Part shown: in pieces, positions 7,610-15,958 of the stretch | Layout: the number at the start of each line of letters is the position of its first letter | How positions within the stretch are numbered: the first letter of the stretch is position 1 | Position numbers and translations under genes: made by a program | Assembly (NCBI RefSeq): GCF_004011175.1 | Contig: NZ_RQXX01000003.1 | Span: forward strand, 1 to 64,000 | From: Mesobaculum littorinae | Lineage (GTDB): Bacteria > Pseudomonadota > Alphaproteobacteria > Rhodobacterales > Rhodobacteraceae | Direction: 5' to 3' | DNA: 64,000 bases | Notes under the pieces: model-generated | Databases searched by the model: none | Told to the model about the DNA's origin: nothing | Seen by the model: only the letters and a program-made list of their open reading frames with translations

Positions 7610-8475
7610 CACCCCGCGCTCCGCCTGCGGCGCAGCACGAAGGCGCATGTCAGCAGCACCCCCACAAGCAGCAGCGACGCGCCCGTGGTGAGGGTCGCCA
7701 GCGCATAGATCTCGGGCGTGGTGACGGTGGTGGTGAGCGCGGCCAGCTGCATCGGCAGCGTGTTGGTCGATCCCATCACCTGGCTCGACCGCGCCAGTTC
7801 GTCCCACGACAGGGTGAAGCCGAAGACAGCGACCCCGATCAGGAAGGGCGCGATGATCGGCAGCGTGACATGGACGAAGGTCTGCCAGCGGCTTGCGCCG
7901 AGGTCGCGCGCGGCCTCTTCGTAGGACGGGTCGAACCGGTTGAAGACCGCGAACATGATCAGCAGGCCAAAGGGCAGCGTCCATGTCAGGTGCGCGCCGA
8001 GGCCCGAGGTGAAGGTGCCCAGAAGCGTGACGAAGTTGCGCTGCGCCCAGTCGCCGCCGAGGCTTTGGACCAGCCCGTCGAAAAGCCGGAACTCAAGCCC
8101 GATGCCCAGCGACACGACGATGGACGGCACGATCAGCGACGCGATCGCGATGTAGAGCAGGACCATCGCCCCCGGGAAGCGACGGCGGAACGCCAGCCCC
8201 GCCATGACCGAGATCACGACCGTCAACACCATCACGACCAGCGCCAGCCGGAACGACCTCCAGAACGCACCCGAGATGTCGACCGAGCCTTCGTTCGACC
8301 ACAACACCGCGAACCAGTGCAGCGACACGCCGCGCATGGGGAAGACGAGCCCCCCGTCCGGCCCCTGGAAGGACAGCGCGACGATGGCGACCATCGGCCC
8401 CCAGAGGAACGCCACGAAGAGCGCGAAGACCGCGGCCAGCGCATAGAAGGATCGGGGGCGGGGTCCGTCTTTCAT
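7609..8475 (-). CDS. ABC transporter permease, polyamine/opine type (PotC-like)
   Basis: 288 residues, about six transmembrane segments, inner-membrane component of a binding-protein-dependent importer. The cytoplasmic EAA loop is present as EEAARDLGASRWQTFVHVTLPIIAP, which contacts the ATPase. It follows the first permease by 18 nt and overlaps the racemase start. It belongs to the spermidine/putrescine/iron(III) class by architecture; the true ligand is unknown. Confidence 0.93.
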   Translation of the reverse strand: MKDGPRPRSFYALAAVFALFVAFLWGPMVAIVALSFQGPDGGLVFPMRGVSLHWFAVLWSNEGSVDISGAFWRSFRLALVVMVLTVVISVMAGLAFRRRFPGAMVLLYIAIASLIVPSIVVSLGIGLEFRLFDGLVQSLGGDWAQRNFVTLLGTFTSGLGAHLTWTLPFGLLIMFAVFNRFDPSYEEAARDLGASRWQTFVHVTLPIIAPFLIGVAVFGFTLSWDELARSSQVMGSTNTLPMQLAALTTTVTTPEIYALATLTTGASLLLVGVLLTCAFVLRRRRSAG

Positions 8476-8493
8476 CCCGGGGCTCCTGTCACG

Positions 8494-9438
8494 TCAAAGC
8501 TCCTTGCGGATGTCGACCATGCGCAGCAGCGCGGATATGGCCAGCATCACGGCGATCAGCAAAAGCACCGCGTTGGCTGCGGCCAGCGGGAATTGCAGGT
8601 ACTGGATTTCGGTCTGGATCGTCTTGCCGACGCTGGCGATCTGCTGGCCGCCCATGATGCCGATGGTCAGGAAATCGCCCATCACGATGGTCACCACGAA
8701 GATCGACCCGATCAGGATGCCGGGCCGGGCCAGCGGGATCACCACGTTGGTCAGCGTCTGCCGCCCCGAGGCGCCGGAATCGCGCGCCGCCTCGATCAGC
8801 GCGGGGTCGATCCGCATCATCGAGTTGAAGATCGGCACCACCATGAACAGCGTGTAAAGGTGGACGAGGGCCAGGATCACCGAGAAATCGGAATAAAGCA
8901 GCCATTCCAGCGGCTGGTCCGTCACCCCCATGCCCATCAGCGCCTGGTTGACCAGCCCGTTGCGCCCCAGGAGCGGGATCCACGCGATCATGCGGATCAC
9001 GATCGAGGTCCAGAAGGGGATCGTGCAGATCAGGAAGCACGTCACCTGCATCGGCAGGCTGCGCACGTGGAAGGCCAGGAAATAGGCGACCGAGAACCCG
9101 ATCACCAGCGTCACCGCCCAGACGAGGAAGCAGAACTTCAACGTCGAGAGATAGGTCTTGAGCGTCGTGCAGAGATAGGGAAGCCCGTCGATGCAGCCGT
9201 CGAAGAGGTCGGCGTAGTTTCGCAGGATGAAGGCGGGTTCGATCGAATACTGCGTGAACTCCCAGAAGCTGACGACCAGCGTCACCGCCAGCGGCAACAG
9301 GAAGAACAGCGCGAAGACCAGCCACATCGGCAGGGCCAGGAGCAGGCCTTCGCCCGCCCCCTGCCCCCGCCTGAGCCCGAGGCGCGGGATCGCGCGGCGG
9401 ATGCTCCGCCGCGCGCCGGTGTCGATCGTGTCGGTCAC
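8494..9438 (-). CDS. ABC transporter permease, polyamine/opine type (PotB-like)
   Basis: 314 residues from a GTG at 9438 that overlaps the stop of the binding-protein gene (GTGA), so translation is coupled. A long basic N-terminus precedes six predicted transmembrane segments. The EAA loop reads EAARDSGASGRQTLTNVVIPLARPG. It would form the heterodimeric channel with the next gene. A longer reading frame continues upstream through the binding-protein gene in another frame but is a shadow. Confidence 0.92.
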   Translation of the reverse strand: MTDTIDTGARRSIRRAIPRLGLRRGQGAGEGLLLALPMWLVFALFFLLPLAVTLVVSFWEFTQYSIEPAFILRNYADLFDGCIDGLPYLCTTLKTYLSTLKFCFLVWAVTLVIGFSVAYFLAFHVRSLPMQVTCFLICTIPFWTSIVIRMIAWIPLLGRNGLVNQALMGMGVTDQPLEWLLYSDFSVILALVHLYTLFMVVPIFNSMMRIDPALIEAARDSGASGRQTLTNVVIPLARPGILIGSIFVVTIVMGDFLTIGIMGGQQIASVGKTIQTEIQYLQFPLAAANAVLLLIAVMLAISALLRMVDIRKEL

Positions 9439-10682
9439 GCCGCGATGAACTCGTTCCACTTGCGGACCATGTACTGGTTTTCGTCCATGACGGCGTTCCA
9501 GCACGCGACCGCGCCCATGCGGTCCTCGTAAGAGCCGCCGTCGCGGGTGGCGCCGGCCTCTTCCAGCAGGTCGCCCGAGGGGGACATGATGTCCTGCTCG
9601 GCGGCCGCGCCTTCGTACCAGTAGGCCCATTCGTAGGGCTCCATGTACTCCTTGGCGGTGTCGAGCACGGCGGGATAGTAGCCCTGCTTGGACAGGTGCG
9701 CGCCCGCCCAGCCCGACAGGAACCAGTTGATGAACTCGTAGGCCGCGTCCTCTTTCCGGCCGTCCAGCGTGCGCGGCAGACCGAAGCCGCTGGCCCAGGC
9801 GCGGTAGCCTTCCTTCAGCGGCTGGTACTTGCAGGCGATGCCCTGGGTGCGCACGGCGGTGACGGCGGGCGACCACATCGACTGGATCACGACCTCTCCG
9901 CTGGCCATCAGGTTCACGCTTTCGTTGAAGTTCGACCAGAAGGCGCGGAACTGGCCCGCGCGCTTGGCCTCGATCAGCTTGGCGATGGTAAAGTCGATCT
10001 CTTCGCGGGTCATGTTGCCCTTGTCGCCATAGGTGATCTCGCCCATCGCCTCGATCGCCATGGCCGCGTCCATGATTCCGATGGACGGGATGTTCAGGAT
10101 CGCCGCCTTGCTGGCGAATTTCGGGTCGAGCAGCGCCGCCCAGGAATTCACCTCGCCGTCGATCAGGTCGGGGCGGATGCCCAGCGTGTCGGCGTTGTAG
10201 GTTGTGGGGATCAGGGTGATGAACTCGGTCGGCTCGGACGAGAACGCCTTGCCGTCCGCCGCGTCGAGATAGAGCACCTCGAAGGGCGCGGTGCCGTCGG
10301 AGCCGACCGCCTTGCCGCCCACGGTGCCTTCGCGGATCACGCTGGCGATCTGGTCCGCGCGGTCGATGCGCGTCGCGTCCATGCCCTTGAGGTTGCCCGA
10401 GGGCACGAGGTTCGGCAGCGCGAAGTACTCGGTATCGACCAGGTCGAAGGAATTCGGCTGCGTGATCACCCGGCGGGCCACGTCGTCGGTGGTGACGGCG
10501 ATATACTCGATGTTGATGCCCAGATCCTCGCTCGCCTTCTTGGCGATGCCGGGGGACTGGTTCACCGCGGTCGACAGGTAGCGCAGCGTCACCGCCTCCT
10601 GCGCGTGGACGTAGGGCGCGGCCAGCGTGCTGGCACCGAGCGCCGAGGCGCCTTTCAGAAAAGTACGGCGGGTCGTGGTCAT
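9435..10682 (-). CDS. Periplasmic binding protein of a polyamine-type ABC transporter
   Basis: 415 residues with a Tat-like signal (TTTRRTFLKG, then a hydrophobic run and AAPYVHA), suggesting export in a folded state. The mature part has the PotD/PotF-like fold: DLVDTEYFALPNLVPSGNL near the N-lobe, and VNSWAALLDPKFASKAAILN, a common motif in this class where the model spermidine protein specifies state transitions. It lies 60 nt downstream of the ATPase gene. The ligand is not assigned; the racemase at the end of the operon hints at a chiral amine or amino-acid derivative rather than a simple polyamine. Confidence 0.9.
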   Translation of the reverse strand: MTTTRRTFLKGASALGASTLAAPYVHAQEAVTLRYLSTAVNQSPGIAKKASEDLGINIEYIAVTTDDVARRVITQPNSFDLVDTEYFALPNLVPSGNLKGMDATRIDRADQIASVIREGTVGGKAVGSDGTAPFEVLYLDAADGKAFSSEPTEFITLIPTTYNADTLGIRPDLIDGEVNSWAALLDPKFASKAAILNIPSIGIMDAAMAIEAMGEITYGDKGNMTREEIDFTIAKLIEAKRAGQFRAFWSNFNESVNLMASGEVVIQSMWSPAVTAVRTQGIACKYQPLKEGYRAWASGFGLPRTLDGRKEDAAYEFINWFLSGWAGAHLSKQGYYPAVLDTAKEYMEPYEWAYWYEGAAAEQDIMSPSGDLLEEAGATRDGGSYEDRMGAVACWNAVMDENQYMVRKWNEFIAA

Positions 10683-10742
10683 CTGGGGGTCCCTCCTTGG
10701 TGGCTTGGACGTTTCTTCTTGGTTTCTCTGATCGGCCGGGCG

Positions 10743-11735
10743 TCAGACCTCGGCCGCGACATGGTGCAGATCCTCCGGCGCCCAGTGCAGGGCGACCGCG
10801 TCGCCCGGGGCGAAGGGATCGGCGAAATAGGTCCGTTCGGGCAGGATCGCGGCCATGTCCTCGCCCGTCTCGGTGGCCAGCGCGACATGCACCTGCGGGC
10901 CCTGGTATTCGACATCGCGCACCGTGGCGCGGCGGTGGGCGTCGGCGTCCCCGCGGCTAAGCCGGATCGCGTCGGACCGCAGGGTGACGGTGCGCCCGCC
11001 CTGGGTCATCACGTTGTGACCGCCCATGAACTGCGCGACGAAGGCGGTCGCGGGGCGGTTGAAGATCTCGCGCGGGGGGCCGGCCTGCACGATGCGGCCG
11101 TCCTTCATCACCACCGCCAGATCGGCCAGTGCCATCGCCTCTTCCTGGCTGTGGGTGACGTGGATGAAGACGATGCCCAATTCGCGCTGGATGCGCCGCA
11201 GCTCGGCCCGCATCCGCCCCCGCAGGAAGGGGTCGAGCGCCGACAGCGGCTCATCCAGCAGCAGAACGCTGGGCCGGGTCATCAGGGCGCGCGCCAGCGC
11301 CACGCGCTGCTGCTGTCCGCCCGACAGCTGCGCGGGCACCCGCGCCGCGTAGTCGGCCATCGACACGAGATCCAGCATCTCCATCGCGCGGCGGCGCCGC
11401 TCGGCCTTGGGCACGCCCTGCATCTTCAGCGAAAAGGCGACGTTGTCGAGCGTGTCGAGATGCGGAAACAGCGCGTAGCTTTGGAACATCATCGCCGTGC
11501 CGCGGCGGGCGGGCGGGTCGTCGTTGACCCGCCGGTGGGCGATCAGGATGTCGCCGTCCGACACCGCCTCGTGCCCCGCGATCATCCGCAGGGTCGAACT
11601 CTTGCCGCAGCCCGACGGCCCCAGGAGGCAGCAGTACTGGCCGCCACGGATCCTCAGGTCGATGCTGTCGACGGCCCGGGTGGTCCCGTAAAGCTTGCTG
11701 ACGGACACCAGCTCGACATCGTTTTCCTTGGCCAT
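10743..11735 (-). CDS. ABC transporter ATP-binding protein (PotA-like)
   Basis: 330 residues. Walker A GPSGCGKSS at 39-47, Q-loop in MMFQSYALFP, signature LSGGQQQ at 137-143, Walker B VLLLDEP at 157-163, and H-loop in HVTHSQEEA. After about residue 235 comes a C-terminal TOBE-type regulatory domain. First gene of the operon ATPase - binding protein - permease - permease - racemase. The ATG at 11735 gives the standard N-terminus before VELVSVSKLYG; a longer in-frame reading exists but has no support. Confidence 0.93.
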   Translation of the reverse strand: MAKENDVELVSVSKLYGTTRAVDSIDLRIRGGQYCCLLGPSGCGKSSTLRMIAGHEAVSDGDILIAHRRVNDDPPARRGTAMMFQSYALFPHLDTLDNVAFSLKMQGVPKAERRRRAMEMLDLVSMADYAARVPAQLSGGQQQRVALARALMTRPSVLLLDEPLSALDPFLRGRMRAELRRIQRELGIVFIHVTHSQEEAMALADLAVVMKDGRIVQAGPPREIFNRPATAFVAQFMGGHNVMTQGGRTVTLRSDAIRLSRGDADAHRRATVRDVEYQGPQVHVALATETGEDMAAILPERTYFADPFAPGDAVALHWAPEDLHHVAAEV

Positions 11736-12073
11736 GATCCCCCGGTTCGCCCTGTCCAGTTCGCGGTTGCCTCCCGACCATCGGACAGAGCGGCGGGGAT
11801 GCCGCGGAAAAAGCCGCCCTCCCGCGGCCCAAGACACGGGGTGCCGCAGGATTGCCGTCTCTGACCGGGCGTCGCCCATTTCTTGGGCGGACTCCGGCCG
11901 GTGCGGGACCGCTCTGCCCCGCATGCAACCGCCGGGCGGTGTCGCGCGGCGGGCGGCGTCCCCTTCCGGGCGAAGGGCCCGGGCTGCCATGCGAAAACGG
12001 CGGCCCCGGGTGCGGGACCGCCGTTCCTCTTCTCCGCGACCTGCCCTGCCCGCCCGTAGGACGGGACGGGGCG
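11736..12073. other. Intergenic region, 338 nt
   Basis: Separates the tct operon end from the PotA-like operon start. It holds the tctA terminator (11993-12025) and should contain the promoter of the ABC operon between about 11740 and 11990. No small gene recognised. Confidence 0.5.
11993..12025 (-). terminator. Intrinsic terminator downstream of tctA
   Basis: AACGGCGG (11996-12003) pairs with CCGCCGTT (12018-12025), with three further C-G pairs inside after one mismatch. On the minus strand the stem is followed by TTTTCG. It lies about 50 nt after the tctA stop. Confidence 0.75.
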
Positions 12074-13612
12074 TCAGTCGCCGATGCGTTCTTCCTCGGC
12101 CTCGCGGATGCGGCGCTTGACCCGCTTGCCCATGAAGATGGGCGCGACGAAGCCGAAGATCGCGATGGCCCAGAGCGCCAGCGCCAGCCAGCTGTCGAAA
12201 AGCGTGCTCCACTCACCGTTCGAGATCGTCATCGCGCGGCGCAGGTTCACCTCCATCTCGTTGCCCAGAAGTATGCCGAGGATGATCGGCACCAGCGGCA
12301 CCTCGAACTTGCGCAGGATCCAGCCCAGGATACCGAAGCCCACCATCATCGACAGCTCGAAAGTCGACCCGGTGATCGAGTAGATCCCGATGAAGGCCAC
12401 CATCGCCACGATCGGCATCAGGATGTGCGTCGGGATCAGCAGGACCCGGGTGAACAGCCCCACCATCGGAATGTTCAGCGCCAGCAGCATGAAGTTGGCG
12501 ATGAAGAGCGCCGCGATAAGGCCCCAGACGACGTCGGGGTTCTCCTGGAACAGCATCGGCCCGGGCTGGATGTTCAGCGTCAGCAGCACCGCCAGCAGCA
12601 CGGCCGTGGTCCCCGATCCCGGCACGCCCAGCGCCAGCATCGGCACCAGCGCGCCGCCCGACGCCGCGTTGTTGCCCGCCTCGGGCGCCGCGACGCCGCG
12701 CGGATCACCCTTGCCGAAGCTGCGCCCGGTGGGATCGACGACCTGCTTTTCCACCGAGTAGGCCAGGAACGACCCCAGCGATGCCCCCGCGCCGGGCAGC
12801 ACGCCCGACAGGAACCCCAGGCCGGTCGAGCGGAGCATCGTCGGCGTGCAGCGGCGCAGCATCGACCAAGGCGCGGTCAGCCGGCCGATGGTCACGGTTT
12901 CGCGCGGCGCCTCGGCACCCCGCGGGTCGCGGTGTTCGAGAAAGACGAACACCTCGGAGAGGGCGAACAGCCCGACGATGGCGATCAGAAAGTCGATGCC
13001 GTCGTAAAGATGCACCTCGCCGAAGGTGAAGCGCTGCACCCCGGTCTGGGTGTCGACGCCGATCATCGCGATGCCGATGCCCAGCGCTGCGGCAAAGGCC
13101 GACTTGGCCTGGTTAGTGGCGGCGATCCCGCCCAGCGTGGCGAAGGCCAGAGTGTAGAGCACGAAGTACTCCGCCGGCTTGAAGAGCAGCGCGATCTTCA
13201 CCAGCTGCGGGGCAAGGAAGACCAAGCCCCATGTGGCGAAGAACGCGCCCACGAAGGACGCGATCCCCGACAGGGCCAGCGCCTCGCCCGCGCGGCCGGC
13301 CTTGGCCATGGGATAGCCGTCGAGACAGGTCATCATCGCCGGCTCGTCACCGGGGATGTTCAGCAGGATGGACGAGATCCGACCGCCGTACATCGCCCCG
13401 TAATAGACCGAGGTCAGCAGGATCAGCGCGGCGGTCGCGTCCAGTTTCATGGTGAAGGCCAGCGGGATCAGGATCGCCACGCCGTTCGCGGGGCCAAGCC
13501 CCGGAAGCGCGCCCATCATGGTGCCCAGAAAGCAGCCCGCAAGCGCCAGCAGCAGGTTCTGCCACGTCAGGGCGACGGCGAAACCGTCGTAGAGGGAAAG
13601 GAATGTGTCCAT
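12074..13612 (-). CDS. tctA: Tripartite tricarboxylate transporter, large permease subunit TctA
   Basis: 512 residues, about 12 transmembrane segments, the main membrane subunit of a TTT-family secondary importer for carboxylates. The family signature at the N-terminus is clear: GTMMGALPGLGPANGVAILIP, then YYGAMYGGRISSILLNIPG. A repeat of the same motif, FLSGVLPGAGASLGSFLAYS, appears near the middle, as expected for an inverted-topology pair. It follows tctB by 10 nt. The substrate (citrate, tartrate, malonate or other) is not readable from the permease. Confidence 0.96.
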   Translation of the reverse strand: MDTFLSLYDGFAVALTWQNLLLALAGCFLGTMMGALPGLGPANGVAILIPLAFTMKLDATAALILLTSVYYGAMYGGRISSILLNIPGDEPAMMTCLDGYPMAKAGRAGEALALSGIASFVGAFFATWGLVFLAPQLVKIALLFKPAEYFVLYTLAFATLGGIAATNQAKSAFAAALGIGIAMIGVDTQTGVQRFTFGEVHLYDGIDFLIAIVGLFALSEVFVFLEHRDPRGAEAPRETVTIGRLTAPWSMLRRCTPTMLRSTGLGFLSGVLPGAGASLGSFLAYSVEKQVVDPTGRSFGKGDPRGVAAPEAGNNAASGGALVPMLALGVPGSGTTAVLLAVLLTLNIQPGPMLFQENPDVVWGLIAALFIANFMLLALNIPMVGLFTRVLLIPTHILMPIVAMVAFIGIYSITGSTFELSMMVGFGILGWILRKFEVPLVPIILGILLGNEMEVNLRRAMTISNGEWSTLFDSWLALALWAIAIFGFVAPIFMGKRVKRRIREAEEERIGD

Positions 13613-13622
13613 AGGATGCGCC

Positions 13623-14057
13623 TCAGAAACCGAAGCGGCCGTCGGCCAGCGACAGGCCGAAGATCAGCTCGAACAGAATGAAAAGCCCCACCGAGGTTCC
13701 TACGCCGTTGAGCAGCGCCGTGACCGGCCGCGCCCCCAGCCGCCACGTCAGGTAGGCGGTGGCGAGCACGGTGGAGATGACGAAGCCCAGGACCGGCAGA
13801 ACCTGCGCGTAAAGGAACATCACTAGAAGGGCGAAGCCGATCTCGGCCAACCGGTTCAGGCTGGGCCAGCGAGGGTCGGGGTCGGGCTTGAGCACGAAGT
13901 AGAGGGAGGCCAGCGCCAAGATGGCGGCGATCAGCATCGGGAATGTCGAGGGGCCGATCGCGTCCTGCGCGAAGCTCTCCGGAATGATGGTCGCGGCCCA
14001 GATGTAGAACGCCGCGAGGGCGAGCCCCACCAGGCCGAGCACGCGGTCGCTCATCAT
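13623..14057 (-). CDS. tctB: Tripartite tricarboxylate transporter, small membrane subunit TctB
   Basis: 144 residues with four predicted transmembrane helices, the normal size and topology of TctB. The first helix is GLVGLALAAFYIW, followed by the GPSTFPMLIA segment common in the family. It partners TctA in the inner membrane. It is separated from tctC by a strong terminator hairpin (14084-14114), so its expression is likely lower than that of the binding protein. Confidence 0.92.
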   Translation of the reverse strand: MMSDRVLGLVGLALAAFYIWAATIIPESFAQDAIGPSTFPMLIAAILALASLYFVLKPDPDPRWPSLNRLAEIGFALLVMFLYAQVLPVLGFVISTVLATAYLTWRLGARPVTALLNGVGTSVGLFILFELIFGLSLADGRFGF

Positions 14058-14083
14058 GGCGACGTCCTCCGGTCTGAATGTCG

Positions 14084-14114
14084 AAAAGACCCCGCCCGGG
14101 GCGCCCGGGCGGGG
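14084..14114 (-). terminator. Strong hairpin/terminator between tctC and tctB
   Basis: On the minus strand an 11-bp GC stem (14104-14114 with 14090-14100) and 3-nt loop are followed by TCTTTTCG. It sits 22 nt after the tctC stop, inside the operon. This should let most transcripts end after tctC, giving excess binding protein over permease. Confidence 0.82.
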
Positions 14115-14136
14115 AGGAAGGCGTGGCGCGTGGCCG

Positions 14137-15126
14137 TTACTGGATCAGGCCGATCTCGCGCGAGATCTCCTCGATCTCGCTGACCGAACCGGCGACGAAC
14201 TCTTCGAACTCGTCCCCTTGCAGGTCGAGATCGGCGAGACCGTTGTTCTCCATCACGGTCTTCCACGCGTCGCTGGCATAAAGCGCGCCAAGCTCGCCGA
14301 CCCACCAGTCATAGGCCTCGTCGCTCATGTCGCCCGGGGCGTAGAAGCCGCGCCAGTTCGCGCCGACGACGTCCAGCCCCTGTTCCCGCGCGGTCGGGAA
14401 CTCGGCGAAATCGCCTTCCAGCCGCTCGGGCGCGAGCACGGCGAGCACCCGCAGGTCGCCCGATTCGACAAAGCCCATCGCCTCGGACAGATCGCCCGTG
14501 TAGGCCTGAAGCGAGCCGGCCAGAAGCTGGCTGATCGCCTCGCCGCCGCCGGCAAAGGCGATGTACTTGATCGCGCGCAGATCCTCGACGCCCGCTTCCT
14601 GCGCGGCCATCAGCACCTTCAGGTGGTCCCAGCCACCGATGGCCGAGCCGCCGCCGATCGACACCTGGCGCGGGTCCTCGGCCAGCACGTCCATCAGGTC
14701 GGTCAGCGTTTCGAAGTCGGAATCGGGCCGCACGCCGATCACGCCGTAGTCGGCACCGATGGTGCCCAGCCAGCGGACCTGGTCCATGGTGTTGCCCGGA
14801 TAGGCGCCCTGCGCCAGCCGCGTGGCCGTCGCGGTCGAGGCGGCGACAATCAGGTCGTCCTCGTCCCCGCGCTTGTTCACGACCTCGGCGAACGCCACGC
14901 CCCCGCCGCCGCCCGACAGGTTCTGCACCCGCATCGTGCCGTCGATCATGCCGCCTTCGCGCAGCACCCGCGCGACCTGACGGCAGGTGAAATCCCAGCC
15001 GCCGCCGGCCGCCGCGGGGGCGATGCACTCGGGCTGGTCGGGCGTGAATTCCTGCGCCGTGGCGCCCAGCGGCAGCCCCGCCAGAACCGCCAGCGCAAAT
15101 CCTCCGGTCACGATCTTCTTGATCAT
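14137..15126 (-). CDS. tctC: Periplasmic carboxylate-binding protein TctC
   Basis: 329 residues from an ATG at 15126 with GGAGGAG about 7 nt upstream, preferred over an in-frame ATG five codons earlier. Sec signal peptide through about residue 25 (ATAQEF). TctC/Bug-family features include PECIAPAAAGGGWDFTCRQ near the start, the usual carboxylate-binding loop of this family, and SIGGGSAIGGWDHL. It binds the substrate in the periplasm and delivers it to TctAB. The gene is divergent from the tctDE regulators, which is the classical arrangement. Confidence 0.95.
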   Translation of the reverse strand: MIKKIVTGGFALAVLAGLPLGATAQEFTPDQPECIAPAAAGGGWDFTCRQVARVLREGGMIDGTMRVQNLSGGGGGVAFAEVVNKRGDEDDLIVAASTATATRLAQGAYPGNTMDQVRWLGTIGADYGVIGVRPDSDFETLTDLMDVLAEDPRQVSIGGGSAIGGWDHLKVLMAAQEAGVEDLRAIKYIAFAGGGEAISQLLAGSLQAYTGDLSEAMGFVESGDLRVLAVLAPERLEGDFAEFPTAREQGLDVVGANWRGFYAPGDMSDEAYDWWVGELGALYASDAWKTVMENNGLADLDLQGDEFEEFVAGSVSEIEEISREIGLIQ

Positions 15127-15196
15127 GTCACTCTCCTCCACTTGAACTTGTCCGGGCCCGCAGGTCCCGATGGTTCGCGGACCATAGCCGTTAAGC

Positions 15197-15214
15197 CTGT
15201 CATCAAGCTGTCAC
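15197..15214 (+). promoter_or_regulatory. Pho-box-like direct repeat in the tctC/tctD divergent region
   Basis: CTGTCATCAAGCTGTCAC: two CTGTCA half-sites at an 11-bp spacing, oriented toward tctD. It fits the CTGTCAT-N4-CTGTCAC/T pattern of PhoB boxes exactly in both half-sites. OmpR-family regulators such as TctD also bind such 11-bp direct repeats, so it may be the TctD operator. TAGACT at 15253-15258 is a possible -10 for tctD. Confidence 0.6.
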
Positions 15215-15280
15215 GCGCGACCGGGGCGCTTTCCCCGCGGCGTCCGGGGGCCTAGACTGCCGCATCGGGGAGGAACCTTC

Positions 15281-15958
15281 ATGCGCGTGCTTCTGGTCGA
15301 GGACACGACCGACGTGGCCGAGACGGTGGCGGCCTATCTCGTGCGCGAAGGGATGGCCTGCGACGTGGCCGGCACCGAGGCCGACGCCGCGGCTTATCTC
15401 GACGTGCAGTCCTACGACCTCGTGATCCTCGACATCCAGTTGCCCGACGGCGACGGGCGTGCGCTGCTGCGCGATCTGCGGCGGCGGCGCGACGGGACGC
15501 CCGTGCTGATGCTGTCGGCGAATTTCTCGGTGGAATCGCGGGTGGGGTCGCTGGACGAGGGGGCCGACGACTACCTCGTCAAACCCTTCGACCTGCGCGA
15601 ACTCAGCGCCCGCATCCGCGCCCTCAGCCGGCGGCGGTTCGACCGCTCGGTGCCCGAGATCGTTGTGGGTGACATCGTGCTCGACCCCTCGGCGCAGACG
15701 GTGCGGCGGGCGGGCACGCTGCTGCCGGTGACCCGCCGGGAACTGGCGCTGCTGGTTCTGCTGATGAGCAACGCGGGCAGGATCGTGTCGAAGGGCCGGC
15801 TGTTCGAAGGGCTCTTTTCCTTCGACAACGCCGATGTCGGGCTGAACGCGATCGAACTTTACGTGGCCCGCCTGCGGAAGAAGCTGGCGCCCTCGCAGGT
15901 GCGCATCCGCACCCACCGGGGGCTGGGCTATTCGATCGAGGCGGCCGCCGATGAGTGA
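15281..15958 (+). CDS. tctD: Response regulator TctD, OmpR/PhoB family
   Basis: 225 residues. Receiver domain with acidic pocket E7/D8, phospho-acceptor D51 (LVILDIQLPDGDG) and K101 (VKPFDL). The C-terminal winged-helix domain (about 125-220) has the OmpR-type VTRRELALLVLLMSNAGRIVSK and ELYVARLRKKL recognition region. GGGGAGGAA lies just before the ATG. It overlaps the kinase gene by 8 nt. By context it activates the divergent tctCBA operon when the kinase senses the carboxylate. Confidence 0.94.
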   Translation: MRVLLVEDTTDVAETVAAYLVREGMACDVAGTEADAAAYLDVQSYDLVILDIQLPDGDGRALLRDLRRRRDGTPVLMLSANFSVESRVGSLDEGADDYLVKPFDLRELSARIRALSRRRFDRSVPEIVVGDIVLDPSAQTVRRAGTLLPVTRRELALLVLLMSNAGRIVSKGRLFEGLFSFDNADVGLNAIELYVARLRKKLAPSQVRIRTHRGLGYSIEAAADE

